From: Lyophyllum atratum
Taxonomy: Eukaryota > Basidiomycota > Agaricomycetes > Agaricales > Lyophyllaceae
Length of the DNA: 64,000 nt
Direction of reading: 5' to 3'
NCBI GenBank assembly: GCA_014905825.1
Contig: JACGCN010000009.1
Span: 248,001 to 312,000, forward strand
A program made the translations under genes and the position numbers. The notes beneath the pieces are model-generated. The model worked only from the letters and a program-made list of their open reading frames with translations, was not told the origin of the DNA and ran no database searches. Below are positions 45,934 through 58,316 of the stretch, piece by piece. Positions within the stretch are counted from its first letter, which is position 1; each line of letters opens with the position of its first letter.

Positions 45934-48642
45934 AGCTGGCGAAGAGGGTGCGTTTCTGAGAGAGAGACGAGGGGCTGTTGAAGAGCAAAGAATGAGTATA
46001 TGTCAAGATGGCTTATATATAAAACCGGTGCGCATTGCCAGTCAGAAGTGGTAGTGTATACAAAGGTAGGAATAAGGATGATTACGTCGTCGCCGTGTCA
46101 CGCTTGTATACGAATACATTGGTGTCCGTTAACATGCATGGGATGCGTGTGATGTCAAGACAGTCATGAATCGAGAGTTGAAGCTACCGCAAGGATGCCT
46201 GTCAATCTTCAATTCAAAAGTACAAAGGGAGTTAGATGTTCAGTACCTTCTGTGCCACGGACCAAAGAAAGGGAGGGGTAAATTGTTATAGACCCCATAA
46301 TAATAGTGCCGCAACTCGAGAAGTTGCAAACATATACATAACGGCTACAAGGAGGCGGTCAGCGACGAGGACGTAATACAGCTGCCAGTGTCGTTACCTG
46401 AGCGAGATTTTGGGGATCGGAACTATTAGAAAGTGAAATAAAGTGACCATTTGAGTCAAGAGCGGCATGAGTTTTGCAATCGGTCGTGAACTCTACTGAT
46501 GACGTAGTCTAAGTGGTACGGACATGAGGTTTTCTGGGCTGTAGGAATAGAATAGAAACACGCACCTTCCAAGACGTCTACGGATCATACGAGCTGACAG
46601 GGAGAACATCTATACTATGTCCCTCGTATTAGGCAGCTTGAACGGCGGACTCGTCTGATAGCTGTAACATCTGGTACATCGTGGATCAGGGTCGCCCTTT
46701 GGCTGCATGGCCGAGTCGGTGCATGAAGGCAAAATCTAATGTTGCAGACCAACTCGTGTAGAACCCGTGGTCCGACGATCAGACTTGGCGAAGGGTGGAG
46801 GTAGTACCTGCACGGCGAGGACCGGAACATGTACACCTGGTAGCACCAGATGCAAATCGTAGATGAGCGCGTCGTTTCGAATGCCGAGAACCCTATGATA
46901 TCCCAGCTATGTCATCGCCGCAGGCAGTAAACGAATACACTACACTAGCCATCTAATTTGGATGTTTTCGTGCTCGGATGAGGTCGACGATGAACCAGTG
47001 GACGAAGAGTCGGGATAAGAGGAAGACGATGCCAGTGTGTCGACACATTTGGTCGGTTGAGGTGACCTGTACCCGTGCTGCGTTTCGAGCATCCCGAGGC
47101 GGTTCGTCGGGCAGCAGAATGGACGTCCGGCCGGGCGTTGGGAGCAAGCCCAAAAGTGTATCAAGCCTGTAACGAAGCCACTTTCAGTCCACTTAAACGA
47201 AGTGTATAAAATGCTTCGAGAGATGGAGCAGCCGACATGGGATTGCTGTTGACATCAGACAGGGACTTGTTGGAGGACAGGTGTGGCGACGGAACGATGG
47301 ATATCGGCATGTGACCTTGTTGATACGAGCGTGAGGAGATTGCGAAGGTCGAGATGAGGTTCGGGAGCGCATGCGACGGGGTCGTAACGCCAATGCTCGA
47401 TCGCGAACCCTCGGCCTTTGATGAGAAACCGTCAGAGGCGGACGCGACGCGATGGAGTCCCGGGATCGGGTCTCCGTCGGCGCTGCACATCCATAGATGA
47501 CCGGCGGTCGTCAATGATTGAATCGTAGTCGAACGAAGACCGGTGACGAAACACTGCTCTGCGATACTCTCTGACGGAGAGTCTGAAATCGCCATGAGGG
47601 CATGAAGACCGCGATGCACACAGGCATGGGAAGCACGCCGGCGATGGCCATGGCCTCTGCACGGGCACGAATGCGAATTCTGTTGCGGCCCGATTGTTGA
47701 GATGGGATGCGTCGTGTTTACCAGGACAACATCGACATGAGACAGGTCAACGCTTGATTGCGACCCTTGTCCATTGACGAGAAACCGCCAGAGACAGACA
47801 GCGGAGGTGCGTCTCCGCCTGAGCTTGAGGTACAGGTGCTGGACGGCGAGCGAGTAGCTGGGCCGGGGCGAAAGGATAAAGGGATGTCCTGGCCTGAAAT
47901 TGGCATTCGTGAGAAGGAGCGAAGTGGTAAAAAGTCTGGAACTCACGCGCATTGGTCAAGTCCTCTCCCTCTCCAAACTCTGTCGTTCCAAAAGCCCGCG
48001 TTCTGGCTTGATCATCCTATCGCCTCCAAACGTGTAGTGGCTTTGAGAGGGTCGGCGGCGAAGATGGTGTTTACGGTGCAACCTCCAGCTTTGCTTGCAG
48101 AATCGGTACCTGCGAATAGTTAGCAAATGTGATCTGGATCCGTGATAATGACATTGATCTGACGCACCCGTGCTAGCCATTCCTGAAGACCGTCGTTTAT
48201 CCTTGCTTCGAAGTGCACATCTTCACGATCATCAGCAGAATCGCCTTTACATGCCTAGGCAAACGGGTCCAGGTTGCAAACTCCACGCATGTCGTCGCCG
48301 TGAGTCAACAGTGAATTTTTACGCCCAAGCCGTGCAAATGATCTTCATACTATTAGGCTGGGGAATAAAAGCAGAGATATCATCTCCGGTAGTCATGATG
48401 CGTGCGTTGCATGAGAGGATAGCGCTGTCGCGTGGTCGACTGGCTGTAGTCTAATGCTTAGGTCCCGATTTCCACTTGCCAGGTGCAATTATCGGACCAT
48501 GTGACTTTATTTTTTATCTTATCTTTTACGGTTTTCCTCAACCCGAATCCTGCAAGTCCATCGTCCACCGATTCCTTCACTAGACACATTTACAGAGATA
48601 CAATAAGTTCGCCTTTCTATCGTACGAAGATCCCTCATTTTG
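45934..48642. other. Unresolved internal part of the Plavaka element
   Basis: No confident gene. On the minus strand 47161-47952 is open for 263 codons, ending in a Ser/Pro-rich segment (SNKSLSDVNSNPMSAAPSLE), and could be an exon. On the plus strand two short similar peptides, REPSAFDEKPSEAD near 47407 and RPLSIDEKPPETDSGG near 47761, hint at a duplicated exon of another gene. The two readings are mutually exclusive and I cannot decide. Confidence 0.35.
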
Positions 48643-51600
48643 CTAAAGGGCTGGTACAGGAATCAGGTGGGAATTTTGCCACACAACTGAAAGGAAGCCA
48701 TACCTTGCAAGCTCGTCGCTACGTGCTCGAAGGAACATATCAGCATCAAGGACGTCAAAAAGGAAGTAGTCCCGGCTGCGAAAGCCGTCGTTGGTGGTCT
48801 CCCCTGAGTGGACAAGAACAGCACCTCGGATAATGGTGTGAATAGAAACAAACTCGCACTCCGCACGCAGGTTTTCTTTCAGCCGTAGTAGCTCAAGTTC
48901 TGTATCCTTTTGTGTCCGATTTCGATGCCTATAGACACCGGCGAATGGTTGAATCAGAGCAAGTGGATATTCTTGCTCCTCGACGACGCATGTGAAAAGA
49001 AATATAAGGCGCGCAAAGTACGGCACAGGATTCGAGTTGACCAGGACACAGTCGTAGCGAGGACTTCCATAAAACTTTGGATTGCATCGAAGGTAATCCG
49101 TTTTCAAGCTCCAATCAGCAGAGCAGGCATATCGGACTTTCAAGAAACGATATTCGGTGATCTATAGGAGGCGAAATTAGTGCTGAACGACCATGAGAAA
49201 TTCAGGCTTACAAGGTCACTTTGACGGAATCTAATATCCTTTCCCCCCGGTAATGCGATCTTATACGCAGGTAGAAATTGCGTCAGAAACTTTCCGAGTT
49301 TGATTCGAAAATCTTTGTAAGCTCTATCAGTCTTATGAGTCTCTTCAAGCGCCTGAAAAGTCCACGGGGGTTTGACTCGAGAGCCAATTTCACGGTATTG
49401 GTCGTATTCACTGGTGTCGAAGCCCTTTATTTGATGGCTCGTGACCTCCGCATCTTCGGGATCAGGAAAAGCCAGCAGGTTCTCAACATGTTGGTCCAAA
49501 GCATCGAGATTGCTCCGTATAAATCCAGAGACCAGAAGATAATGGTCAGCCTTCAGGATCTGTAACCAATTAAATGTCAGTTAACGTTCATGTAGTCCTG
49601 TACCAACACGACAATCTACCTGGTCACCAAAGTCCTTGAAATTGGTCCGCCGCTGGTACGAAATTTTGAGAGGACCATGCATCTTCTCGTTGGGTTTGGT
49701 GCTGAAGTTGCGAGTGACGCCTTTGTCTCGAATATGAGGAAATAGATGCTTCCGAATATGAAGCTTGATGAAATTCCAAGACTTAACGGTAGCCTGAATT
49801 TGCTCCTCGCCATCCGATTCCGAACCTGAACCGTCCGAGTCTAATCCTTGCGAGGCCAATTGTATGAAGTCCTAAAGTATGATGAAGCTTGAGATTTGAG
49901 TATTATGTACTCCAGGCAGTGTTCTTACTTGTATCAGCCGTGTAAAAACCTCCTCGAGCTCCCGATGGCCAGCAGAAATTGTGCTTTGGGTATGTAGATC
50001 AAAATCTGCATACATTCGGATATTGAGGTACGACCGCAGGCACCGGAGGAGGAGATAAGCCTCGGATTCATTGTCTCTTGCCAAAACACTTTGCGCTGCG
50101 AAAAGAAATATCTGGTAAAGTCAGAATCGTACAGGTCTGGTGCGATATCATAGAATTAGACCTTTGATATGTCTCGGTTTTTCGATCCATCATTGAATGT
50201 AATGTTCATCACGGATTTGAAATGGTTGAGCCCACTCCAGCGTGGCATGCCGTCAAAACTACATGGTTTTAGACATAGTATTCGAAATTAATGTACATGG
50301 GTACGCTTACTGGTTATCAATCGTCGAAATGACATCTCGAACTGTGATCAATGTCTTGAACACCTTGAAAAAATGGTCTTCCCACAGCCCGTTATCATCG
50401 AAGTGGAGAGTGTCATAAGAGAGTGCACGGTGGAGGTCAGTATTTGCCATGGACCAAAACGCATTCTGAATTTATCTTGTCAGTCCCGCAGACTCTGAAT
50501 AGGAAGCTATTGTATATATAGCTTACATTGACGGAACGCAGGCTGTATTTGCTAAGCATCTTCTCTCCCGCATCTAATGTCGCCTGCGACTGAGCAGTTC
50601 GAACGATACTTTCTGATTCAGGCTGTGTCCGCAGCATGAACGTCTGCGATAGGTCTGATTGCAACGCATTTGGAACTAGACATATGGGACAGGGAAAATG
50701 GCCTTTAAGACCTCGTATCAATGACATCACGGACCTTGAGAAGGTCAGCTACTAGTGGATCAAAGCACGACATATCAAGAAACCTTACATTTCTTCATAG
50801 TCAGCACATAAAAGCAGGATGAGAGGCCAAAGCCACCGCTCGATATCATCGCCGCCGTTTACATAGCAACCAGTGTGTGAGTACGCCGCAATCTTCCTGA
50901 GGAAAGCGAGAAACGACTCATGCCAAACCGCATTTTTGAAATTGACAAAACCTTTCTTATTTGTTTCGCCAGTATCCTCGTGGACCTATCACATGAGGAA
51001 CCAGTCTGCATCAAAGGATTCGAGCGAGAATTGTGGAAAACCTCACGATTGGTAACCAGCCCACGACCCTCCCCCCTCCGACCCCATCGCTATTTCGAAT
51101 CTCATGGGGGAGAGCAGCGAAGCGAGCAACGATGGGATAGCCTTTAGCTGTACCAAAGCTGGACAGCTTCGTCTTGTCCGCATAAAGGATGAAGGGTAAG
51201 ATTTTTGCAGGAGGGTCCCCGGGAGCAGTCTCCGGCAATTTAGACTGTTGTGATACCTGCGTCAAAAAGTCTCGTTCAGGAGAATGTTAACACGATGGCG
51301 CACCTGGGCATCCCAGAATGCTTGAGCAGTCCACGGCTCATCCACGAAGTTCTCCCAGCCGATCTTCTCTGACCATTTGAAGAGTCGCACAGCGTCCCAG
51401 TGGATCCGCGGAGCAAGCGTAGGGGATCGTACAATTTCCAAAGCCCAATCCCACGGGTCACGGAACTGAACCTCAAAGACACGATCCTCGTCCTTGTACG
51501 GGACCGTGATATTTTCCTTCACGAACTACGAGGACGTAAAAAGTGAGTAATAAATTGAGTTACAGACCCTGCTGGCACCAACACACCCGAGTGCGTAAAA

Positions 51601-52455
51601 CCGATGCTGCTTCCCACATATCCTTCATTTCGCCAGAACTCCCAATGGTGAATTTGTTGCTCTCGTTGCCTTCCATCGCGCAATGGATAATCCCGATTAA
51701 CCGATCGATCTGTTTCCGACTGAGTGCCGCTTCAAGCGCTAGCTCAGAAACCTCGAAATCAAGGCGAGAACGAAATGGCTCCCATGGCTTATCTTCCGGA
51801 GGTATAGGGTCGGGCACACGGCTGGTATTGTAGTCGACAAATGATTCAATTTTGGTGGGAATGCGAGAGGACGGATGATACTCGGTCTTGATATCGTTGA
51901 GTACGGGAATGTATGAGTCGGGATCGGGAGATGATATAGGTGCGGGCGATGCAGGCCGGGATGGTGGAGTAGTGGTCTCTTCGTGATTCTCAACTGGGTA
52001 CGGAGCGGGATCGTCTACTCTGACATGCGGGGCAAAATGTGGTGGCGGCAACTCATCGCTTGCGTTGACGTTGTCCTCGGCATCTGTCACATAAGTTTGA
52101 GATGATACATGCCTACATGAATACAGGAAGAACATAGTCGTACCTAGGAAGGAGATACTGGATTGAGAGGCTCCAGCTGATAGAGCATAAGCTATGTCGA
52201 TAAACGGTTAATTGAACCAGATTTTGGAGATGTATTCACCTCGACTACCTATTGGAACGGTCATTAGTCTTGTGAACCTTGTCCCAGGAAGTCAAAAAGT
52301 GAGGGACAAATACCTTCCACCTGTCCCACCGTTCTTTCTAGCGCAAACGCGGCATCTTTCGCAGCATCCAAGTGCTTCCTCTCACATGCCTTCCTGTGCC
52401 GACCAAGACCTTGTTTGAACTCCTTCCCACAGAACTCACACGACACTTTCGGCAT
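48643..52455 (-). CDS. Plavaka-type transposase
   Basis: Transposase of the mushroom Plavaka family within the CACTA relatives. Start ATG at 52455 (MPKVSCEFCGKEFKQGLGRH gives a C2HC-type zinc finger). A Pro-rich linker follows, then RVPDPIPPEDKPWEPFRSRL and LDFEVSELALEAALS. The core reads VQFRDPWDWALEIVRSP, WSEKIGWENFVDEPWTAQAF, ILPFILYADKTKLSSFGTAK, GVGGGRVVGWLPI, RGLKGHFPCPICLVPNALQ and LHRALSYDTLHFDDNGLWED. A later exon has DPEDAEVTSHQIKGFDTSEY. The C-terminus holds PYFARLIFLFTCVVEEQEYP, LALIQPFAGVYRHRNRTQKD and HTIIRGAVLVHSGE, ending at 48643. About ten introns are implied; no break was seen, but not every junction was verified. Confidence 0.8.
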
Positions 52456-52560
52456 ATACGGTTTGCGGGATGTACGATGAAAAAAAGGAGCAGTCAATGT
52501 TTTTGTCAATTAGGTTGTCGCAGCAGCGCAGGGTGTCGTGGACTTGGGCATTGTGCCAAC

Positions 52561-52710
52561 CGATCAGCAAGTTCTGATCATCTATGATTATCTACGTCTC
52601 TAGATAATCATACCCGGATTGTCCCGTTCAGCGCTGATTATATTCGGACCATGCCTGAAAATGGCTGATCTGATGGCTTCCCTGATCAGGGGGGTTAGAA
52701 ATCTCCGACA
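52561..52710 (-). repeat. Right end of Plavaka element
   Basis: Ends AAATCTCCGACA, the reverse complement of the left end. Subterminal words TGATCA, CTGATTAT and CCTGATCAGG precede it, plus a small palindrome GATTATCTACGTC/TAGATAATC near 52585-52610. Confidence 0.75.
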
Positions 52711-55338
52711 AATAGGGGGAGGAAAGGTGATTGATTCTATCAATAACTACGATCGGTCACGGGGACTTTTTTAAAACCGCCCACGATCACATGGGGTAGG
52801 GCTGAACACATTTGAGTTGGCCCCCAAAAAACCTGACTACTAAAGTAGCAGGTACGTTTGAGTCCGACAAAACCCTCCCTCTCACTTACGTAAGAGAGTC
52901 GGGGATGCCGACACCCTTCGGGTTGTGGCGAGGGGTCAGATGGAAAATGATCTAGGGTTTGACTCTCGGTCACACCACTCACTCATAGACGATGTCCGAC
53001 AAACCTTGACATCTTGTCCGTGCATAGCGAGGGAGAGATGTATAAGGCCCTGAATTCTTTCCGCAAGGTTTTCAACCACACTGGACAAAGGAAAGGTTCG
53101 TTGTATGATCGTCGTGGATTGCTTGGAGGTAGGCCGGCATATCGACGTGAGCGGTTACTGGGATAGGAAACAAGTATGAGCCAACAAGAGAACATGACAT
53201 ATAACGTATAGTAGAAACTTGGAAGGGCGCAAATAGGCTGATTCACAGGAGAACAATTTGCAGCTAGCGAATAGCTGGCTTCGAGGGATCTCAGGTTAGT
53301 GGAGATTGGCGATCGCCAGTTGTAGTGACACCATTAACTTTGGGGCAAAATCATTACTGGTAGTAGTGGGTCGCCGGAGAACAGATTTCCAGAAAGCGGG
53401 TTCTGGGTGCCGACGTTGGAGGAGATCTCGAACTTTCTAAGAGGGGTGCGGGACGCTTGAGGATTTTTCGACGAGTTCCATGAATTCCTCTTGGCTATGA
53501 TAACCAAGTCGGATCGGGCAAAGTTCCTCAATGCACGGTAACTGTGCTAAAGCGGTCTAGGCTGTGCGTCGATGTCGATTGCGGCCGTAAGTAACGCGTA
53601 ATGTTGGTTGAGGGACGCTCCGACGATCAAACGGGCCATTTTGGACCGGAGTAACATGCCCTGAGCCCACCTCGGCGGAACGAAACCGGTATGCGAATGG
53701 AGATATACGCACAGTACAGTACAGCATAGCGCCATTGCGGACACGCGTGAGAGATACTACGGATCCAATTGGCTGTTGGCAATGATTCAGAATATGTTTC
53801 GTCGTATTCAGATGCTGCAGAGTTATTAGTCACCTCTTCAGAGATAGTCGAGAGGAGCTCAGATGGGGGAGAAGATATAACGTCCAGTCTGTCGTCGCGT
53901 GGGTCGTAGAAATGTCCTAAAGCAATGGAGGCTTGGCGGCCATAGTTAAGTCTGAGTCAAGAGTTACGGGCTGCAAGGTCCACGATAAGTGTCGAACACA
54001 GTGCCATTGACTTATCGAATTAGCCTGATATATCGCACCTTGCATGTTGGTTGATTTGCACGACGGATATTCCATGAGTCATGCGTGAAAGACAAGTGCT
54101 GATTCATACGTGAATTCGGTGGGTTGATTTGCACGACGGATATTCCATGAGTCATGCGTGAAAGACAAGTGCTGATTCATACGTGAATTCGGTGCTGTGC
54201 ACATATCGCTTCTCTATTAACGCAACCGACAGTGAATGCTTTTTGCGATCAGAATATGGCTGTATGGATGTTACATACTTCGGACGTAAGAAGTTCCGCA
54301 CGGGAGACCAGGCTAATGAGGGGGGTAATCTTCGTGAAAGCATGCGAGGTTGGATCAATGGATTGGTTCAATGGAAATAGTACAGCACTGCCAGAACGTG
54401 TCGCCGTTGTTTGGCATCAGGACCGGAAACAAACTCCAGCACGAGCGCCCGGACTCCCGACTCACTCGGACACTCACGCTGACTCGAATGAGCCACCACC
54501 ACGACACCCATTCCTCCTGACTCACGATATGTACTCCAAGAGCGGGGAACTGATACCGAGATACATTCGATCAACTCATAGCCTCGAAGCCGAGACAAGT
54601 TGTAAGGCGCCATCATGACAAGTCACCTTGAACCATGTATCGTCCCAGATCACTGGAAACTCATATGAAAGCTTTCCAACTTTCTGCTTCTGTCAAACAG
54701 CTTGAAAACAGCATCCATATAATTCTGTGTGATGCCAATCAACTGCCTCCAAGTGAGCACGTTTTAACTTGGCTGATAGCTTGATAACCATCTTTACGCG
54801 CTGCGCAGCTTTGACAGCCTCGAGGTGACTTAACACTGGTTTGACTTTGACGTGGTCTGACAAGCCCCATTCAAAAAATCCATACCCTGCGCATTTTGAT
54901 CTCGTGCTCCACCTTCCCATTGTCGTCGTGGGACGTGGTTGATCTTGGCCGATTGTTTGCTGACGCAGAATTCTCGCCTTCAAAGGACAACTTCTCAAGA
55001 CGTCGGAAGACATATCTGCTCCTACTCCGGCTACTGTTGTCGAAGTTCATCCTTCCAGTCATCGCTCAAAATCGCCTACCGATAGCGATGTTTCCCTTTA
55101 AAATTTTGGATGCCGGCATTCTACATACTGGGCCAGTAACGAGAGATCTGTATCGGAACGGCTAGGAACTCCTTGGCGCAACTCCACCGTCAATTCTACA
55201 TACTTAATTCACGACCCTCGCCATCGCAGGCAGAGACCGGACCAGGGTCGCCGTTATTCAGAAAAGGCTATATATCATCTGCGTTGGGACACAGCCTGAG
55301 GATGGATAACTGCCCCCATCGCCCTCCTACTCCCACCC
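52711..55338. other. Intergenic stretch with a tandem repeat, no supported gene
   Basis: Short frames only. It holds the 73-bp duplication listed separately, and otherwise no motif. The part before 55339 is the upstream region of the membrane protein gene. Confidence 0.4.
54049..54194. repeat. 73-bp perfect tandem duplication, two copies
   Basis: The unit from GGTTGATTTGCACGACGG to TACGTGAATTCGGTG is present twice head to tail with no difference (54049-54121 and 54122-54194). Identity means very recent origin. The unit has ATGAGTCATGCG and GATTCATACGTGAATTC, the latter partly palindromic. Confidence 0.95.
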
Positions 55339-56640
55339 ATGACGACGTATATCGATGACCAGGACTTCTCCAAAGTGAATTACACTGGAACCTGGATCAG
55401 AGGTGGTTCCACGCAGGAGTACAATGAGACCGTTGCAAGTTCGACCAACGCCGGCGATTCCTTCACTGTTACATTCACAGGCTAGCTGATCACCTACGAT
55501 TTATGTCCTTGTTTGGGTCTGATTCGAGATCATGAACTTTAGGAACTACGATCGCGGTGTTCGGAACCTTCGATATCACTTCGAAAGGCGTCGTAACAAC
55601 GTACTCGGTTGATGGAGCTGCCCCCGCTCAAGTAACATCGCAAGCAGGCTCCGGAGACACCCACAGGCAACAGTTTTGGAGGTCGGATACACTTGCGATA
55701 GGAGAGCAGTACGTATCGCTGGTTTCGATGTTTTTGACCCAGCCGTTTAATCATCCTTTCAACCCTCCCAGCAAACTGCTAGTCAACATGTCCAAAGTGA
55801 ACTTTGACCCACAGCCAGGCGAAGGCACTGTCTGGTTCGATTATTTCCTAGTATTGGATCCGACTATTACATCTTCAGGCACCCCTACCCCATCCCCGTC
55901 GCAAGCTGAAAGTCACACGAATATCCCAGTCGGAGCAATCGTCGGTGCTGTCATCGGCGGTCTCTTCTTCCTCCTGGCCGTTGGATTTATTTTCGTGTTG
56001 TACCAGCGCCGCACGCAAATTCAGATCATCGAGGAAAAGTTCGACCGTGAGGCATTTTTGTCCGGTGCGTTCGCTGCAATTTTAGTGATCTTGTCGTACC
56101 TTGTGACTGATCTTTCATGGCTGAACAGGTCCAGGCCGTCACAAACGCACGACGGTCCAACCATTCGTACTGACCATGGCAGATGTCTCGGCTGGGGGTT
56201 CAGCATCTGCTAGTACCGAGTTCAATCCTGCGCTGTTGGTGTCGGGGCCGCCTCCCACGGGCGCTCGCAAGTCAGTAGTCACTGTCCGCCCAGGTACAGG
56301 TCATTCTACACAGGGCAGCATCAGTAATCGCGCGGATAATGTTACCTACGAGGTGCCGATTACTGATGAGCCGGTCCCTAGCCAGCCGAGTAGATTGGCG
56401 GGAGCTACTACCCATGACGCTACGCCGCAACACTCGGAGTCCGAGGTACCCGCTAAACAACGTACTCGGCAACTACATGTTGATGTTGAAGTGGCTCCAC
56501 TTGCGTCGCCGACGTCTTCAAGCCGTGGCCCAGAAACTTCACTCTTGCAGCACGTCGATAGTGGTGTACGGGCGCCCGGTCTTGCAATACCAGATGCCTC
56601 CAGGAGAGTCGAATTGCCACCTGTTTATAGTCCAATCTAG
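55339..56640 (+). CDS. Single-pass membrane protein with a beta-rich ectodomain
   Basis: A type common in mushroom genomes: outside domain, Ser/Thr/Pro stalk, one helix, cytoplasmic tail. Start MTTYIDDQDFSKVNYTGTWI, then YNETVASSTNAGDSFTVTFT, TTIAVFGTFDITSKGVV, TTYSVDGAAPAQVTSQ, a LLVNMSKVNFDPQPGEGTV strand pair and WFDYFLVLD. The stalk TSSGTPTPSPSQAES precedes the helix (VGAIVGAVIGGLFFLLAVGF) and a basic stop-transfer (YQRRTQIQ). The tail is disordered, ending VELPPVYSPI. The first intron begins with GC (ACAG|GCTAGC) at about 55483; no GT option keeps the frame. Ligand unknown. No cleavable signal peptide was seen, so an upstream exon may be missing. Confidence 0.72.
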
Positions 56641-57369
56641 CACTGGGAAAAGCCGCCGTTGATAGGCAATGGACATTGGCACAAGACATCTGTATTGGAC
56701 ACATCCTGGATAGAATGTCACTATAACTCACCGCACCATATAATTGTACTGAATTCTGAAACTTGTACGTCCAAACTTGTAGGAGTTTACTTTACCTTAC
56801 TACATTGCAAAGCTCTAGCCCCCTGTATGATAAATTAATGAAGTCGTTGCAGTCGAAGTCTGTAACGTTTGGAACAGAGTCGACTGCTAGCTCTTCTGGT
56901 TCTCTGACTACGAGAAGTAGCATCATCTTCCCGACTTTTTGTCTTATTTGCCATGGCGCGACGAGGCAGTTGGTAAGGCTACTGTGGCTGTCCATCCCTG
57001 ATTTTTTCTGCCGTTACTTGCGCTGTGAAATTACTTGGAGAACATTTAGATTTTCGGAGGATTGAAGCTGATATTCGAACTCGAACGCGGAACCAGGGTT
57101 GTCGGTTTCGCTGTATGTACGTAAGTAAGTGTAACTAAGGAGGATCATGTCGGATATCATATTGGTGGGCTTCCCCGAGCACGATCTAAGACGCCTTGGT
57201 ATAGGACCATCCTCATAGGAGTTGATATGAAACTGTTATTCTGCCTGCAGTGCTAGCGCTGATAGGTTATTCGAGATATATCCGGGTAGAAGCACTATAC
57301 CTGGGTAATTAAATTATAGTTCATGTGGAGATGTTTATAGGCTCACAGTCAATTCTATCTCGCATTTGG
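56641..57369. other. Intergenic stretch between convergent genes
   Basis: No gene supported; AT-rich 3' flanks. Confidence 0.5.
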
Positions 57370-58316
57370 TCATATTACTGAGTAGAAAATCTCTACTTTG
57401 GCACGATGGACATGGTTTTCCCAGCCAGGGTACTGCCACAGTGGATTTAGGCTTAGTGGGCAATTTCTACAGAAACGAAACATACCTGAGCTCTTACTAC
57501 GAGCACGACCCTGTCACCTGGAGACAGACTGTTCACAAAATTGCGTCCTGTCCTGGCGCCTCTCGCTCTAGCCTCAGCCTCCGTTGTCTCGTTCATAATG
57601 TCATCCTTGGTCCATACGATTTCATGCCGCCTCTTAAGAGAGGATACCTGCATGTTACACTGAAGATCCCACCTCCGTGTCTGCTCCAACGGGTTCTCGA
57701 TTTCCCGCCCGAGAGTACGACCAAATGCATCGGCATTGAACTCGTCTGCAGGGCGCTGGCCTAGCTGCAAAAGGTGCGATACTACCCCTTCTTGGCTATC
57801 GCGAACAATTCCCGCCTCGAACCATGTAAATGACCCGTTGTAGGTGTCTAAAGATCTCGTTATATGTCCATGTCCAACTTCTCAATCCACAAATTGAATA
57901 CCTAAGTTATTGGAATCTCCGCCCCAGCCTTGGTCACAGCTCTCGAGGATAAATTTGACGAGTTTGATATGGGTAGCCTGCTCTGATATCGCGGGGGTTA
58001 CAACGTAGTATGATGCAGCGTTGTTCTGCGTCTGATAGCCAGCAGCCACGACCAAAGCTCTGTTGCTTTCGACAGAGACACAAGGCCAGTAAGCCGCGCT
58101 TTCAAGGATGAGATCTGCCAGTTCTAGTGGTAGGAATTGGCGGAGGTCTTCGCGCACGGCATAAACATCGTCGTAGGTTGGATTGAAGTGAGCGCTCGCC
58201 TCTACATCACTTTGGGCGTCGTCCTCTAGTTCCGAGGCGGACCAGGTATCTTCATCTGATAGTTCATCTGAATCTATATCAGGAGTAGGAGCAAACAGAG
58301 AGGGAAAGAAAAGCAT
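57370..58316 (-). CDS. Conserved basidiomycete protein of unknown function
   Basis: Exons 58316-57902, 57847-57486 and 57432-57370 give 279 residues, all phases matching. After an acidic N-terminus (DIDSDELSDEDTWSASELED) come DVYAVREDLRQFLPLELADL, LILESAAYWPCVSV, HIKLVKFILESCDQGWGGD, YNGSFTWFEAGI, RRWDLQCNMQ, HEIVWTKDD, GRNFVNSLSPGDRVVLVVRA and a last exon YPGWENHVHRAKVEIFYSVI. The succession (I..S.D.GWGGD, G.YTWFEA.I, W.LQ.N, H.V.W..DD, G..FV..L..GDR..V.ARA.YPGW.N.V....I.I) is a motif chain I remember from many Agaricomycete hypotheticals, but no function is known to me. A degraded copy lies at 60970-61880. Confidence 0.8.

Larger units (their letters stand above)
43263..52710 (-). mobile_element. 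Plavaka-type (CACTA-like) DNA transposon with cargo gene
   Basis: A 9.45-kb element. The ends are short inverted repeats, TGTCGGAGATTT at 43263 and its reverse complement ending at 52710, flanked by AA on both sides (possible 2-bp target duplication). Just inside, the left end has about ten TGATCAG/CTGATCAGG-like words up to 43550, and the right end has related words from 52560, a subterminal-repeat style usual for CACTA relatives. The right part encodes a Plavaka transposase (minus strand), and the left part a DUF6698-like gene (minus strand). 46.0-48.6 kb is unresolved. The boundary rests on a 12-base match plus context, so it is less certain than the Harbinger ends; a nested or composite structure is possible. 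Confidence 0.75.

Noticed and set aside
43263..52710. KDZ-type transposon with TET/JBP cargo
   Set aside because: The transposase motifs (PFILYADKTKLSSFGTAK, GGGRVVGWLPI) are Plavaka-like, and the cargo lacks the iron-binding His-x-Asp pattern of TET/JBP enzymes.
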